64,000 bases of DNA from JBHYGK01 sp051859045 (GTDB taxonomy: Bacteria; Pseudomonadota; Gammaproteobacteria; Xanthomonadales; Xanthomonadaceae). Below the pieces are notes generated by a model. It was not told the DNA's origin. It was given only the letters and a program-made list of their open reading frames with translations, and did no database searches. The stretch covers positions 62,001 through 126,000 of the forward strand of contig JBHYGK010000045.1 in NCBI GenBank assembly GCA_051859045.1, given 5' to 3'. Numbering within the stretch: the first letter of the stretch is position 1; every line of letters starts with the position of its first letter. A program made the translations under genes and the position numbers. This document shows, one piece after another, positions 13,510 through 22,435 of the stretch.

Positions 13510-16500
13510 ATGGACGCGTCAGCGGCAACGGCCCCTCGCGAAGAGCACGCCAACCCGCTGACCAGGCTGGACGGGCAGCCGATGACGCCCGCCCTGTCCG
13601 CGAGCGCGCTGCGCGCGCTCGACCACCTCTGGCAGAGGTGTCCCGACGAGGACCGGGGCCTGCTCCGTCCGCTGGCGAACTTCCTCCAGGCCGAGAAGGC
13701 GGGCCTCGACCGGATCCGGGGCGGTGGCTCCAGTGTCCGGATGGGCACGCAGGGGCTCGTCGACGAGTACCCGGTGGTGACGATGCTGTTGGCGGTCGAC
13801 AGCGCGGAGGCCTTTCCCGGCCTCGAGCGCCTGGCGTCCATCGCGGTCGCGCGCGCGCTCGAGGTCTCGTCCGGCCCGGAGCGCCGGCAGGTGGAACTGC
13901 TGTGCCAGATCATCCGTGGCGCCGCCGCTGACCAGGGCTCCGTCCTGAGGCTGATCCTCAAGGACGCCGCCTCGATCCTGAAGATGCTGCACGCCATGCC
14001 CGCGCAGGCGGAGATCGGCGGCAAGGACGGCCACCAAGGCTTCGCCAAGGCGTGGGAGGGGTGGATCCGGCCCTGCGTCGAGCGCTGGCTGCTGGGTGAG
14101 CCGACCAGCCTCCGGTACGCCCTTCGCCCCAGACTGCTGATGGCCTCGCTCGAGGATCCCGCCGTCACCTTGGGCCTGGTCCCGGACGCGGCGCCGGACG
14201 AGGAGCCCAGCGTCGAGGTGGTGCTGGTGCCGCCGGTGCCCTACGAGCACGGGGTCTCGAGCACGATCGTCGTGGCCAAGGCGCGCGCGGCCGCGTTCTC
14301 GCGCGCCAGCCAAGGCGACCTCTGTGCCCCGGCGGCCCAGTTCGCGCCCGCCGGTGTCGTCCGGGCGCTGGTGGAGTCCGCCTTGCAGTCCGCGCGCGCG
14401 GCCATCGCGCGCGCGGACCTGGACGAGGCCGAGCCCGTCCTCGCGCTGCTGCTGGCGGTGGCGAGTGGCATCCGTGAGTCCGATCTGCCGCAGCTGGTGT
14501 GGGCGCGCGCGTGTGAGGACGGGGTTCCTGCGATCGACCCCGATCGCCCAGTCCTCTACCGGCCGGTGATGCGTCCGCCCAATGCGGTGAAGCCCGGACA
14601 GGACCTCGAGGGGCTGCTGATCGCTGTCGAGGACGCGATGGCCTGGCCGCTGCCGGCCTCGCTGCACGCCCTGCTGCTCGAGCTCCGCGCCGGCTCGGTG
14701 ACGTCGCCGGCCGCTCGGCCTGTCGCAGGACGGATCGGCGCCGCCAGGGCGGCCCCGGTCCTCCCGGCGGCCGCCAGCCTTGCGCGCGCGCCCTACCGCC
14801 TGTGGGACGTCATCAAGTCCGTGGTGCCCGATGCGGGCGTGTCGGCCGGTCAGATCCGGCAGGCCATGGCCAGCGCCCTGGCCGAGACGTTCGGACCCGA
14901 GGTCGTCCAGATGACCTTCGGGGACTCGTTCTCGATGTCGCCTGGCCCCTCGTACTACATGGCGACGCCTGCGGCGCCCGTGGCTGCCGCGATCGCCCGC
15001 CAGCAGGCCGGCTGGTTCGGGGAGCCCGTCGAGGCTTCGATCTCCGAGGGGTGGTTCGGCTCGCGCCTCGCGCTTAAACCGGAGGCCGCGCGCCTGTGGC
15101 CCGAGCAGCTGCGCGAGCGGATGCGCTCGGTCGCCCATCGCCGCGGGCCCGAGGCGCCCTTCGAGGTCTGGGCCGCCCAGCGCGACCACCTGGCTGCCGC
15201 CCTGCTGGCCGTGACGGGCGCGCGCCCGAGCCACTGGCTGGGCGCGCTCGATCTCGACCAGGTGGTGGCCGAGTACGGGATCGTGCTGATCCGCGACAAG
15301 GCCGCCGACCTGCTGCGCGAGACCCGCGTGGTCGCGGTGGGCCGGCGCTGGCTGAGCGCGTTGCGCGAGTACCTCGACCGGCTGGCCGAGATCGCCGCGG
15401 GCGGCCTGAGCGAGCCGGCGCCCCGGTTGGCGGCGGCGATCCTGCGCGCCGAGGCGCCGCTCTTCTCCGTGGTCGACGGCTCAGGCATCACCCACGATCT
15501 GGATCTGGCCACCATCAAGGCCAGCATGCCGGAGCCCCTGCGGGGCGTGGCCAACCACACGCGCCACCGGCTCAACCAGGCGCTGGTCGCCAAGGGCGTC
15601 TCGCCCGAGCTCCGGCATTGCCAGATGGGCTGGGTGGTGATGCCGGCGCATACCCTCGCGGACCTCTCGCACTGGAGCGCGCGCGACTTCGGCCGCGAGA
15701 TGGGAGCCGTGCTGGACGAGGTGATGCTGCTCGACGGCTGGTTCCCGGCATCGCAGCGGATGCTGCAGTGGAGCTGGCGCGGGGTGACCGAGCGGCCGCT
15801 TCCCGACTGGCAGGCCATCGCCTCGAAGGAGGCCGCGCGCCATGAGGCGGACCTCCGCAAGCTCCGTGCCCGCCTGCGTGAGGCTTGGCAGGAGCTGGAG
15901 CCCGGCGTGATCCAGCGCCTCGCCGAGGCCGTGGCCCGCTACCTGCCCTCGCTTCAGCTGATGACGGGCAAGCGCCTGCATCTGGTGCACGCCAGTGGCC
16001 TCGCCGGACTCCCGCCGGTCGCCCTGACGCCTGAGCACTACGAGCTGCTGTGCGACCACGTGAGGGCAGGGGACGCCAGGCCCGGCGATGCCCTCGAATC
16101 GATCATCGCGCGCGTGCTGCTGCGCCGGATCATCCTCGCCTCCAATGTCGCTTCCTCCCCCCGGGGCGTGGTCAGCGGCCCCAAGCCGGGCCGACCGTTC
16201 TTCAGCGAGACCTCGGTGCCGTCGCCCTTCCTGCCCGGACTCGGGCTGGCGGTCCGTCAGGCGGAGGCGTTCCGCAGTGCGCTGCTCGCGCGCGCGGAGC
16301 AGCAGCGGGCCCACGACCAGGGGCCGCTGACGGCGTGGACGGTCGCGGCCTTCTCCGCCACGCGCGCCCTCGGCCATGTGTTGGCGGCCGTCAGCGCGTC
16401 CTCCCGGCTTCAGCGCCCTGCCTCGCGCGCGGACCTCATCCGCGTGCCGGCGGTGATCGATGCGTCGGGAGAGCAGGGCGGCCAGCAGCGTCAGGTCCTG

Positions 16501-18846
16501 CCGATGGTCTTTGGCGGCCTGCCTGCGCTGGCTCTCGCCCAGCGCGCCCTGCGGGCGCCCACGGCCAGGGCCCCGACGCCGGAACAACTTGGCACATGGG
16601 CGGCCGGTTCGCTTGAGCTGCCCTATCGCCTCGACGACGCTCCTGCAGACGCAGCCGCGCGGCTCATGGCGCTGCTTCAGGCGGTGGGGCGCCTCGAGCT
16701 CTCGGGGCCCGAGCGGCTGATGCTGATGGGCGATGCCTCGATCGCCCCTGTCCGGGTCGAGCGGACGCTGGCCCGGGACGACGGCTGGCCCGCGCGTACC
16801 TTGGTAGTCAGCGCCGAGCCTGAGCCCATCGTCGGGGCCATCATCGAGTCCGAGCCCAGTACCGATGACGTCGACCCGGATTCGGGCCTCAGCCACGAAG
16901 CGCGCGCGGGCTATGCCCGGCTCACCCGACTGCTCGACCCGGAGTCCTTCTGGGGAGTCGTTGGGGAGACGGCTGGCAGGCGCGCGCGCCCGGCCAAGTC
17001 GGATGAAGCGCAGGACATGCGCGACTGGCGGGCGCGCCTCAACGAGGCCCTCGATGCACTGCTGCTCCGCTACGGCCGAACCTCGAACCTCGGCCTGCTC
17101 GTGGGCTTAGTGCAGCACCGCCTGAACCACGGCGGCAAGCGCAAGGCCGTGCTCTCCCATGCCACCCTGGGCTCCGACCTCACCCGCTTCTCGGCGGATC
17201 TTCTGGCCGTCGCAGGCGGGGAGCGCATCCTCGACTGGGGCGATGACGCCTACGAGGAGCACTACCTCGCCGTCCTGATGGCCAAGCCCGAGACGGCGCG
17301 CAAGCAGGCCTTCGATGGGCTGATGGTCTTCCATGACTACCTGCGGGTGGTCCACCTTGCACCCGAGATCGAAACCGTCGCACTGCGACGGGCTGCAGGG
17401 CCGCGCAGCCACCACGGTGCTCCGGGCATGGCGACCCCGATCGAGGTCGAGCTCGTGCACCAAGTCCTCAAGCGCGATATCGAGGAGGAGCGAGCGCGAC
17501 TAGGTGCTCCACCAGAATCGCTGCGCCTGCTGGCCCTGAGCCACCTGATGTTCGTGCTGCTCGAGGCGAGCGGCGCTCGCCCGTCCTCGGTCTACGGTCT
17601 GACAGTGGGCGATCTGGTCCTGCTGGGGTCGGGAGAGGACTACATCCGGATCCGGACAACCGGCGGCTACGGCCGGGCCAAGTCCGTCACTTCGCTGGGC
17701 TTCGTGCCCCTGGAGGGGAGCCTGTGGGCGAACGCTCGGGAGGAGGTGCTGGCGTGGATCAGCAACGAGCGGCGCCTGCTCGGCGACCTGTCGCCCCTCC
17801 GTGCGCCGCTCTTCGCCGACCGGGTAGGGAGCCGACTCCGCTTCTCACGGCAGATGATGCTCAGGCGTGTCGATGCCCTGATGAAGTGGGCCACTAGCGA
17901 CGCGAAGGCTCGGACCTACTGGCTCCGGAAGAACCGGGTCACTGCCCGGCACGAAGCCGCTGTTGCCGCACCGTTGACTCCGGCGCGCGCGGTCTATGCC
18001 GCCCTGCGGTCCTCCGGTCATGCGTCCATCGACACCCCGATGGCGCACTACATCTCGGACCCCGGGATCATCTACAGCCACGACCTCCATGGCGGGCTGG
18101 CCGTGCCCCGGTCGGCGATTCTCGATCTGACCGGGATGACCGGTGCGCAGCTCGACATGGCCTGGCAGCGAGCGGGTGGGCCCGATGCCCCCGAGCGCCT
18201 GCAGGTCGTGTTGGATCGCCTGAAGGCTGTCCCTGCTGAGATGCCAGCCGAGCGTCTGACCGCTCCGCCACCGCTCGGCAAGCCCAAGACCCTCACGCTG
18301 AGGCACGTCGCTGACTTCGCTCGCGCGATGGCCAGCGAGCCGACGCGCGAGCTGGCCATCCTCAGGGCGGGGCTGACCAACCAGCAGGCAGACGCCCTGG
18401 ACGCCGCAGCCCTGAAGCTCGCGCTGGCGAAAAACAAGACGCCATGGGCGTGTCCCGGGATTCGACACCGGGGCAGCGTCATGGCAATTCCGCGGGCTAT
18501 GGCGGGGACCGAGCGCCTCTATGCGTTGCTGGGCCAGCCCCCGAGCGAGGAGCTTGCCGTCTTGGCGGAGGCGTGGGCGAGCCAGCCGTTCAACGCCCAG
18601 GTCCGAGGCGGGCGGATGATTCTCGAGCTGACGGGGCCGCGTGAGCGCGAGGCGGCCTCATGGCTGCTGAGTCAGACGAAGCTCGATCTGACGATCGAGC
18701 CCGTCACGGGAGCACTGGCACTCGTGTTGCCGATCAACGTGGCGGCATCGCGGAGCCATGGTGCTGCGTTGCGATGGATGCTTGCTCTCCAGTTTGTCAG
18801 TTCGGACGCTCCCCTCTCGAACCAAAACCCTGCCTTCAGGAGATAA
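13510..18846 (+). CDS. Giant protein with multiple tyrosine-recombinase-like segments
   Basis: A 1778-residue protein. Three stretches look like box I of tyrosine recombinases: ASGIRESDL (R322), VTGARPSHWLGALDL (R572) and ASGARPSSVYGLTVGDL (R1357). The second is followed by a possible beta-hairpin lysine (RDKAADLLRET), ANHTRHRLNQAL (R685, with Asn where the catalytic His would be) and CQMGW (W708). The third is followed by YWLRKNR (R1473, Tyr in place of His) and SGHASIDTPMAHY (H1504, Y1514). So at least two degenerate integrase-like domains occur in one chain; usual integrases are 300-450 residues. I know no named family. It lies about 270 bases from the tRNA-Met scar, as an island integrase would. 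ATG at 13510 is the first in frame. Confidence 0.7.
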   Translation: MDASAATAPREEHANPLTRLDGQPMTPALSASALRALDHLWQRCPDEDRGLLRPLANFLQAEKAGLDRIRGGGSSVRMGTQGLVDEYPVVTMLLAVDSAEAFPGLERLASIAVARALEVSSGPERRQVELLCQIIRGAAADQGSVLRLILKDAASILKMLHAMPAQAEIGGKDGHQGFAKAWEGWIRPCVERWLLGEPTSLRYALRPRLLMASLEDPAVTLGLVPDAAPDEEPSVEVVLVPPVPYEHGVSSTIVVAKARAAAFSRASQGDLCAPAAQFAPAGVVRALVESALQSARAAIARADLDEAEPVLALLLAVASGIRESDLPQLVWARACEDGVPAIDPDRPVLYRPVMRPPNAVKPGQDLEGLLIAVEDAMAWPLPASLHALLLELRAGSVTSPAARPVAGRIGAARAAPVLPAAASLARAPYRLWDVIKSVVPDAGVSAGQIRQAMASALAETFGPEVVQMTFGDSFSMSPGPSYYMATPAAPVAAAIARQQAGWFGEPVEASISEGWFGSRLALKPEAARLWPEQLRERMRSVAHRRGPEAPFEVWAAQRDHLAAALLAVTGARPSHWLGALDLDQVVAEYGIVLIRDKAADLLRETRVVAVGRRWLSALREYLDRLAEIAAGGLSEPAPRLAAAILRAEAPLFSVVDGSGITHDLDLATIKASMPEPLRGVANHTRHRLNQALVAKGVSPELRHCQMGWVVMPAHTLADLSHWSARDFGREMGAVLDEVMLLDGWFPASQRMLQWSWRGVTERPLPDWQAIASKEAARHEADLRKLRARLREAWQELEPGVIQRLAEAVARYLPSLQLMTGKRLHLVHASGLAGLPPVALTPEHYELLCDHVRAGDARPGDALESIIARVLLRRIILASNVASSPRGVVSGPKPGRPFFSETSVPSPFLPGLGLAVRQAEAFRSALLARAEQQRAHDQGPLTAWTVAAFSATRALGHVLAAVSASSRLQRPASRADLIRVPAVIDASGEQGGQQRQVLPMVFGGLPALALAQRALRAPTARAPTPEQLGTWAAGSLELPYRLDDAPADAAARLMALLQAVGRLELSGPERLMLMGDASIAPVRVERTLARDDGWPARTLVVSAEPEPIVGAIIESEPSTDDVDPDSGLSHEARAGYARLTRLLDPESFWGVVGETAGRRARPAKSDEAQDMRDWRARLNEALDALLLRYGRTSNLGLLVGLVQHRLNHGGKRKAVLSHATLGSDLTRFSADLLAVAGGERILDWGDDAYEEHYLAVLMAKPETARKQAFDGLMVFHDYLRVVHLAPEIETVALRRAAGPRSHHGAPGMATPIEVELVHQVLKRDIEEERARLGAPPESLRLLALSHLMFVLLEASGARPSSVYGLTVGDLVLLGSGEDYIRIRTTGGYGRAKSVTSLGFVPLEGSLWANAREEVLAWISNERRLLGDLSPLRAPLFADRVGSRLRFSRQMMLRRVDALMKWATSDAKARTYWLRKNRVTARHEAAVAAPLTPARAVYAALRSSGHASIDTPMAHYISDPGIIYSHDLHGGLAVPRSAILDLTGMTGAQLDMAWQRAGGPDAPERLQVVLDRLKAVPAEMPAERLTAPPPLGKPKTLTLRHVADFARAMASEPTRELAILRAGLTNQQADALDAAALKLALAKNKTPWACPGIRHRGSVMAIPRAMAGTERLYALLGQPPSEELAVLAEAWASQPFNAQVRGGRMILELTGPREREAASWLLSQTKLDLTIEPVTGALALVLPINVAASRSHGAALRWMLALQFVSSDAPLSNQNPAFRR

Positions 18847-18875
18847 AACGGCTCTGAGGGGCAGGTTCGCTAGAA

Positions 18876-18907
18876 GCGCCAGCCTGGCTTTCTGCCAAGA
18901 CAGGCGC
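18876..18907. terminator. Weak hairpin between convergent genes
   Basis: GCGCC (18876-18880)/GGCGC (18903-18907) and TGGC (18885-18888)/GCCA (18894-18897) form an imperfect hairpin between the stops of the recombinase-like gene and the small leftward gene. No T-run follows on either strand, so termination is uncertain. Confidence 0.3.
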
Positions 18908-18919
18908 CCCAGTTATAAA

Positions 18920-19168
18920 TTAGCGAGGGCGAGCGGCAGGGTTGGGAATCCTGGGGTTGAATTCATTGACCAAGCCGGGGCCAGGGAACAGTGTCGAGCA
19001 CGCGGAATAGACGCCGCTGGATATTCCGTTTTGCTTACCGTAAATCAGCAAGCATTCGGCGTAGTTAGACGGCTTGTCGGGGCTGAATGCGCGGTAGCCA
19101 ACCGCCAAGCCTGCGATAACTCCAATGAGGATTCCGAGGGTCACGAGTGTGGACGAAGAGCGATCCAT
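18920..19168 (-). CDS. Small single-pass membrane protein
   Basis: An 82-residue protein. The start is ATG at 19168, with CGGAG six bases upstream; the longer open frame has no such site. One membrane helix (TLVTLGILIGVIAGLAVGY, about residues 6-24) follows a short polar N-terminus. The rest has two cysteines (AECLLIYG and YSACSTLFPG) that could form a disulphide if the C-terminus is periplasmic. The base composition is lower in GC than the neighbouring recombinase gene. No family is recognised. Confidence 0.65.
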   Translation of the reverse strand: MDRSSSTLVTLGILIGVIAGLAVGYRAFSPDKPSNYAECLLIYGKQNGISSGVYSACSTLFPGPGLVNEFNPRIPNPAARPR

Positions 19169-19544
19169 TGGTTGCTCCGAATTATCTTTGCGGCTCAGGA
19201 TGGGATTCCGGGGGGGGGTAAGTTGATTTTTGATGTTGATGTCTTCGGTCGCGCGACTGTCCAAGAGCAGCATTGATTCAGTGGAGACTCAGTGCCTTCT
19301 TAGTGAATGCCATCACTCAATTCCTATTGTCACCAAGTTGCCTCCAGGGACATGCCGCCAAACCGGATGGTAGGTTGCTTCGAGGCGGTTGAGCGTGGCC
19401 CGCTACGGACGATGCAGCAACTTAAGATATTGAAATGTCTACTGATAGCAATGCGACGAGAACCCATCAAGAAGCGCATTGCAGAAGGGAAGGTTCTGTC
19501 AATTCTAGGGGGGCGAGGGGCTAGGGGAGCTTAGGCTGCATCGA
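19169..19544. other. Non-coding stretch of low GC
   Basis: I see no gene here. It contains a run of nine G (19210-19218) and only short frames without ribosome sites. It probably holds the leftward promoter of the small membrane protein and debris from island rearrangement. Confidence 0.5.
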
Positions 19545-19983
19545 GTGGCATGCTTGCAAGCCCGCGTGACGCTGTCCATTTCCTCATCCGGGACGCTGCT
19601 CCCTAGTGCGCGCCGCAGGAGAGGGCGCAAGGCTCCACCTCTCAACCCCCTGTCCTCTCCTGGCCGATGGCCAGTGCACCGCCTACACCGTCCGCCCCCT
19701 GATGTGCCGCCGGCACCACAGCCTCGATCGTGGGCCGTGCGAGGAGACCTTCGCAGACCCGTCCGGCGACACCGCTCAGCGTCCGGCCAACCTCCTGTGG
19801 GAGATCACATCGCTCGGGGTCATCGACGGCTTCCACCGCGGGCTGCGCCAGCACGGCTTTGATGCCGATCACTGGGAGCTCATCACTGCCCTTGACGAGG
19901 CGCTGTCTGATCCTGGTGCCCGAGCAAGGCACGTCGCTGGCGACGTCGCCTTTCTTGGTTGCTGGCGTGAACCAACCTCCTAA
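19545..19983 (+). pseudogene. Decayed YkgJ-family cysteine-cluster protein
   Basis: The open part (GTG 19606 to 19983, 125 residues) matches the C-terminal two thirds of YkgJ-type zinc/iron-sulphur cluster proteins: CPLLADGQCTAYTVRPLMCRRHHSLD, with four of the expected cysteines counting GPCEE. The N-terminal CC-containing part is missing in this frame because of a stop at 19567. Fragments resembling it occur in the other two frames just upstream: ACLQARVTLS from 19548 and SPRDAVHFLIRDAA around 19570. This implies at least two frame breaks. The gene is best read as a pseudogene in the island; translation from 19606 alone would lack part of the metal site. Confidence 0.6.
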
Positions 19984-19990
19984 GAGGCCA

Positions 19991-20737
19991 TCATCCCGCG
20001 TCGTCCCCGCTCGGATAGGCGATCCCTTGGAAGGATGCAGGCCTGCAGCTCACCACCGTGAAGTCGACTGCGCTACCGCTTTGGAAGAGGTCATCTGACA
20101 CGAGGGAACTACCCATGCCAGGTTCGAACCAACCAAAGCTTGATCCAGCAATGAAGGCCTCAGTTACTCTCCTCTCGACTCTACGATCGCTTCGATGCCT
20201 GATCGTCCACTCCATCCTCGCGCGAAGCTTGTTGAACGCGTAGTCAGATCCGTTCCAGATAGGAATTGAGCAGGTATTCCCCGATACCCGGCTGGGACCA
20301 TCCACCCTGATCGCTGCCACCTGTTCTGGTGTTGGAGGAGGTGGAGCCGCAGTCCTTATGCTGGCAGCCGCCTCGGCAAGCAGTGCTTCCTGTGCATCGT
20401 GCTTCGCCTTGGTGTACGCGCTCCCCCCGAACCATCCACCGCCTCCGCCAACTGCGACGCCTACGATCGCCGCGGCTACGACTGCGCCAAGACCGTAGGT
20501 TCCACTCCCTCCCTTTGGCCTGAGCGGCGTTTTCTCGGCAACCCTCGTGCTAACCGAGTCGGCCTGTGCCTCGACAGGTGCAACCTCAGACATAGGCGCT
20601 TTCCCCGGTTGCTCCTTGAGCTTGCCGATGCCCCACTTCCCGAATCGGTAGAGCAACACCGGTCCATAGAAGATCATCGTGACGAGGAATGCGGCGGTGA
20701 GGCCTACCAGACCCTTGTAGAGTGCTTCCAGCAGCAT
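19991..20737 (-). CDS. Membrane protein of unknown function
   Basis: A 248-residue protein starting at ATG 20737 with AAGGGAG six bases upstream. It has two membrane segments: LVGLTAAFLVTMIFYGPVLLY (about residues 9-29) and a glycine-rich AVVAAAIVGVAVGGGGGWFGG (about 85-105). A linker and a helix follow (KAKHDAQEALLAEAAAS), then a Cys-containing beta region (GNTCSIPIWNGSDYAFNKLRA). No recognised family. It lies 32 bases downstream of the secreted protein gene on the same strand and is probably cotranscribed with it. Confidence 0.65.
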   Translation of the reverse strand: MLLEALYKGLVGLTAAFLVTMIFYGPVLLYRFGKWGIGKLKEQPGKAPMSEVAPVEAQADSVSTRVAEKTPLRPKGGSGTYGLGAVVAAAIVGVAVGGGGGWFGGSAYTKAKHDAQEALLAEAAASIRTAAPPPPTPEQVAAIRVDGPSRVSGNTCSIPIWNGSDYAFNKLRARMEWTIRHRSDRRVERRVTEAFIAGSSFGWFEPGMGSSLVSDDLFQSGSAVDFTVVSCRPASFQGIAYPSGDDAG

Positions 20738-20769
20738 TCGAGACTCCCTTCAGTTCTATCCGGTTGAGA

Positions 20770-21450
20770 TCAGCGCCCGCCGACATTCGCTTCTAGGATC
20801 AGCCCGACCATTCGATCAGAAAGGCGTCTTGCGTCTGCAGTGCTCCCTCCCCGCACGTAGCAAAACAGCGTGATCATTCGACCGTTGAGCGCCATGAAGG
20901 TGTTGGTTGCGTCGAGTCTTTCCCCGTTCTCGCTGCCTACTGTCGAGTAGGCCACTCGATCGTCCTCCACCAGATGCGGATCCTGAACCGAGAAGGGCTC
21001 CGCGGCTTGAGCGAATGCAGGGCCCTCCCTCCTGATCCCTTCAAGCGACTCTGCCGCCAATCGCACTCCTTCCTCTCTGATGACGTCCGCTAGCTCGCGC
21101 ATTTGCCCGGGCGTGAATCGCGGCCTAAGCGGCGCCTCAAGCGGCAAGATGCACCATGAAGAAAGGGGCGTGTGCTGGTTCGCTCGTAGCGCCTCAGCGT
21201 CAGCCCTCGTGATCCAGGAGACCACCTCCGTCGCATTGGGATACCCGACCTGAAGTCGATCCCAGTACTCCCCATGCTCCTTCGTCGCGAGCACCAAGTC
21301 GCCTGGTACCGGCACGCGCAACATCGTGGCGCCGATCCGCACTTCCCTGGCCGTGTAGTTGGGGCTCTCCGCCGCAACCGCAGGGATCGCATGTCCGCTG
21401 CTCAGGCCCATCAGCAGTGCTCCAGCGAACCCGTAGACCACCTTCCTCAT
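20770..21450 (-). CDS. Secreted protein of unknown function
   Basis: A 226-residue protein starting at ATG 21450, with a perfect AGGAGG five bases upstream. The N-terminus KVVYGFAGALLMGLSSGHA is a signal peptide, cleaved near AVAA. The mature part contains VRIGATMLRVPVPGDLVL, a helix QMRELADVIREEGVRLAA, and a strand pair ending in RMITLFCYVRGG. This resembles small exported proteins of unknown role found in islands; no family is assigned. It leads a two-gene unit with the membrane protein at 19991-20737. Confidence 0.65.
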   Translation of the reverse strand: MRKVVYGFAGALLMGLSSGHAIPAVAAESPNYTAREVRIGATMLRVPVPGDLVLATKEHGEYWDRLQVGYPNATEVVSWITRADAEALRANQHTPLSSWCILPLEAPLRPRFTPGQMRELADVIREEGVRLAAESLEGIRREGPAFAQAAEPFSVQDPHLVEDDRVAYSTVGSENGERLDATNTFMALNGRMITLFCYVRGGSTADARRLSDRMVGLILEANVGGR

Positions 21451-21469
21451 GCGACCTCCTGTCTGCCTG

Positions 21470-21502
21470 AAAGAAGCGTGGGGCCCACGAGGGGCCCCAC
21501 GC
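21470..21502 (-). terminator. Intrinsic terminator, leftward, after the 50-residue gene
   Basis: GCGTGGGGCCC (21476-21486) and GGGCCCCACGC (21492-21502) form a perfect 11-base stem with loop ACGAG. Read leftward, TTCTTTC follows. It lies 10 bases beyond the stop of the small gene at 21512-21664, which shows that this small frame is a real transcript unit separate from the two leftward genes after it. Confidence 0.85.
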
Positions 21503-21511
21503 TGGTGCTGC

Positions 21512-21664
21512 TTACCCGCCGATCACGTCCTCGACGGACTCATCTACCCAGATCGGGAAGGGCTTCCCGGTCTTAGACCTGATGATCGCGCCGCTGGTGG
21601 GGTGCTTGAACCAGTGGCGGAAGATCAGCTTCTTGCCCTTGCTGCTTTCGTTGCTACTGCTCAT
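21512..21664 (-). CDS. 50-residue basic protein of unknown function
   Basis: Start ATG at 21664 with GAGGAG eight bases upstream and an intrinsic terminator directly after the stop, so a genuine monocistronic small gene is likely. After a Ser/Lys-rich start, the protein carries KKLIFRHWFKHPTSGAII and KTGKPFPIWVDESVED. It has many aromatic and basic residues, as in a small nucleic-acid-binding or beta-hairpin protein, and no cysteines or membrane segment. No family is recognised; the function is unknown. Confidence 0.65.
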   Translation of the reverse strand: MSSSNESSKGKKLIFRHWFKHPTSGAIIRSKTGKPFPIWVDESVEDVIGG

Positions 21665-21719
21665 CGAAGGATCTCCTCTCGAGAGCGGATGCGCCGCGCA
21701 GGGTAGGGGATAGCTCCGA

Positions 21720-21879
21720 TTGCGATCCGCAGCCGGCTGTGGTGTAAATTGGGCCGGCAGAGTCCTCAAGGGTCGCGTTTCGGGCTGTCTGGGTGCACGA
21801 CGATGTCCCAGGCAGCATCCCGCACCTCCCTCTGCTTCGGCCCCCGGAGTGTTCCAGCACTCCGGGGGCTTCTTGTATC
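21720..21879 (+). ncRNA. Candidate small RNA with an orphan terminator
   Basis: A perfect 12-base stem GCCCCCGGAGTG (21840-21851)/CACTCCGGGGGC (21858-21869) with loop TTCCAG is followed by TTCTTGT, a rightward terminator. No rightward gene with a ribosome site precedes it. A plausible promoter, TTGCGA (21720-21725) and TGTAAA (21743-21748) with 17-base spacing, lies about 90 bases upstream. Together they predict a transcript of about 120 bases from near 21756. Confidence 0.4.
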
Positions 21880-22435
21880 TGCTGAGTGAGGCGCGTCTCC
21901 AAACCTAATGGCGGAGGCGTCAGATAGCAACACTATCCGCCTTGACTTTTGATGCGCTTTTGTGATTCCAGATTCCTCTGTAGATCATGGGCTTAGCCAA
22001 ATCACGCCAGCGCTCGTGAGGCCTTGAGCGGTGCCGTCCCGCTCCCATGTCGTGGCCGGCAGTTCATCCCGCCAGCAGACATGCAGTTCGTTGAATTACA
22101 GCGCCGTCCTCAGGAAACACTTCAATCTGAGTCGACGTGCCCTGATTGTTGACCTCGTGGCCAAACAATCGATAAGTCTGTGGTGATGGTGACGACTTCC
22201 GTCCATCCTCGGCGGATCGAGTGCCGGAGCTATCCAACGCGGAATTTGTCTAGGTCGGGCGAGTTCATCTACAACCCGGACTGCCGGCATGGCTCTGGCG
22301 ACAACTTGTCACCTTCTGAACTCAAATGGCGCTGCGCGCTGACTGTCCGCTGATTTACGACAGAAGCCTGAGCGGTCCAGTTCAACGCGTATCGTGCGAT
22401 CCTCGGGCCTCTGAACCACCCTTCTAGGTACGCCC
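21880..22435. other. Intergenic region before the helicase gene
   Basis: I see no gene; frames are short and lack ribosome sites. GC is clearly lower than in the flanking core. The promoter of the helicase-nuclease gene must lie here, but I cannot fix its boxes with confidence. Confidence 0.45.

Noticed and set aside
13519..15234. Minus-strand frame of 571 residues inside the giant recombinase-like gene
   Set aside because: Antisense shadow; the plus-strand frame continues for 1778 residues with recognisable motifs.
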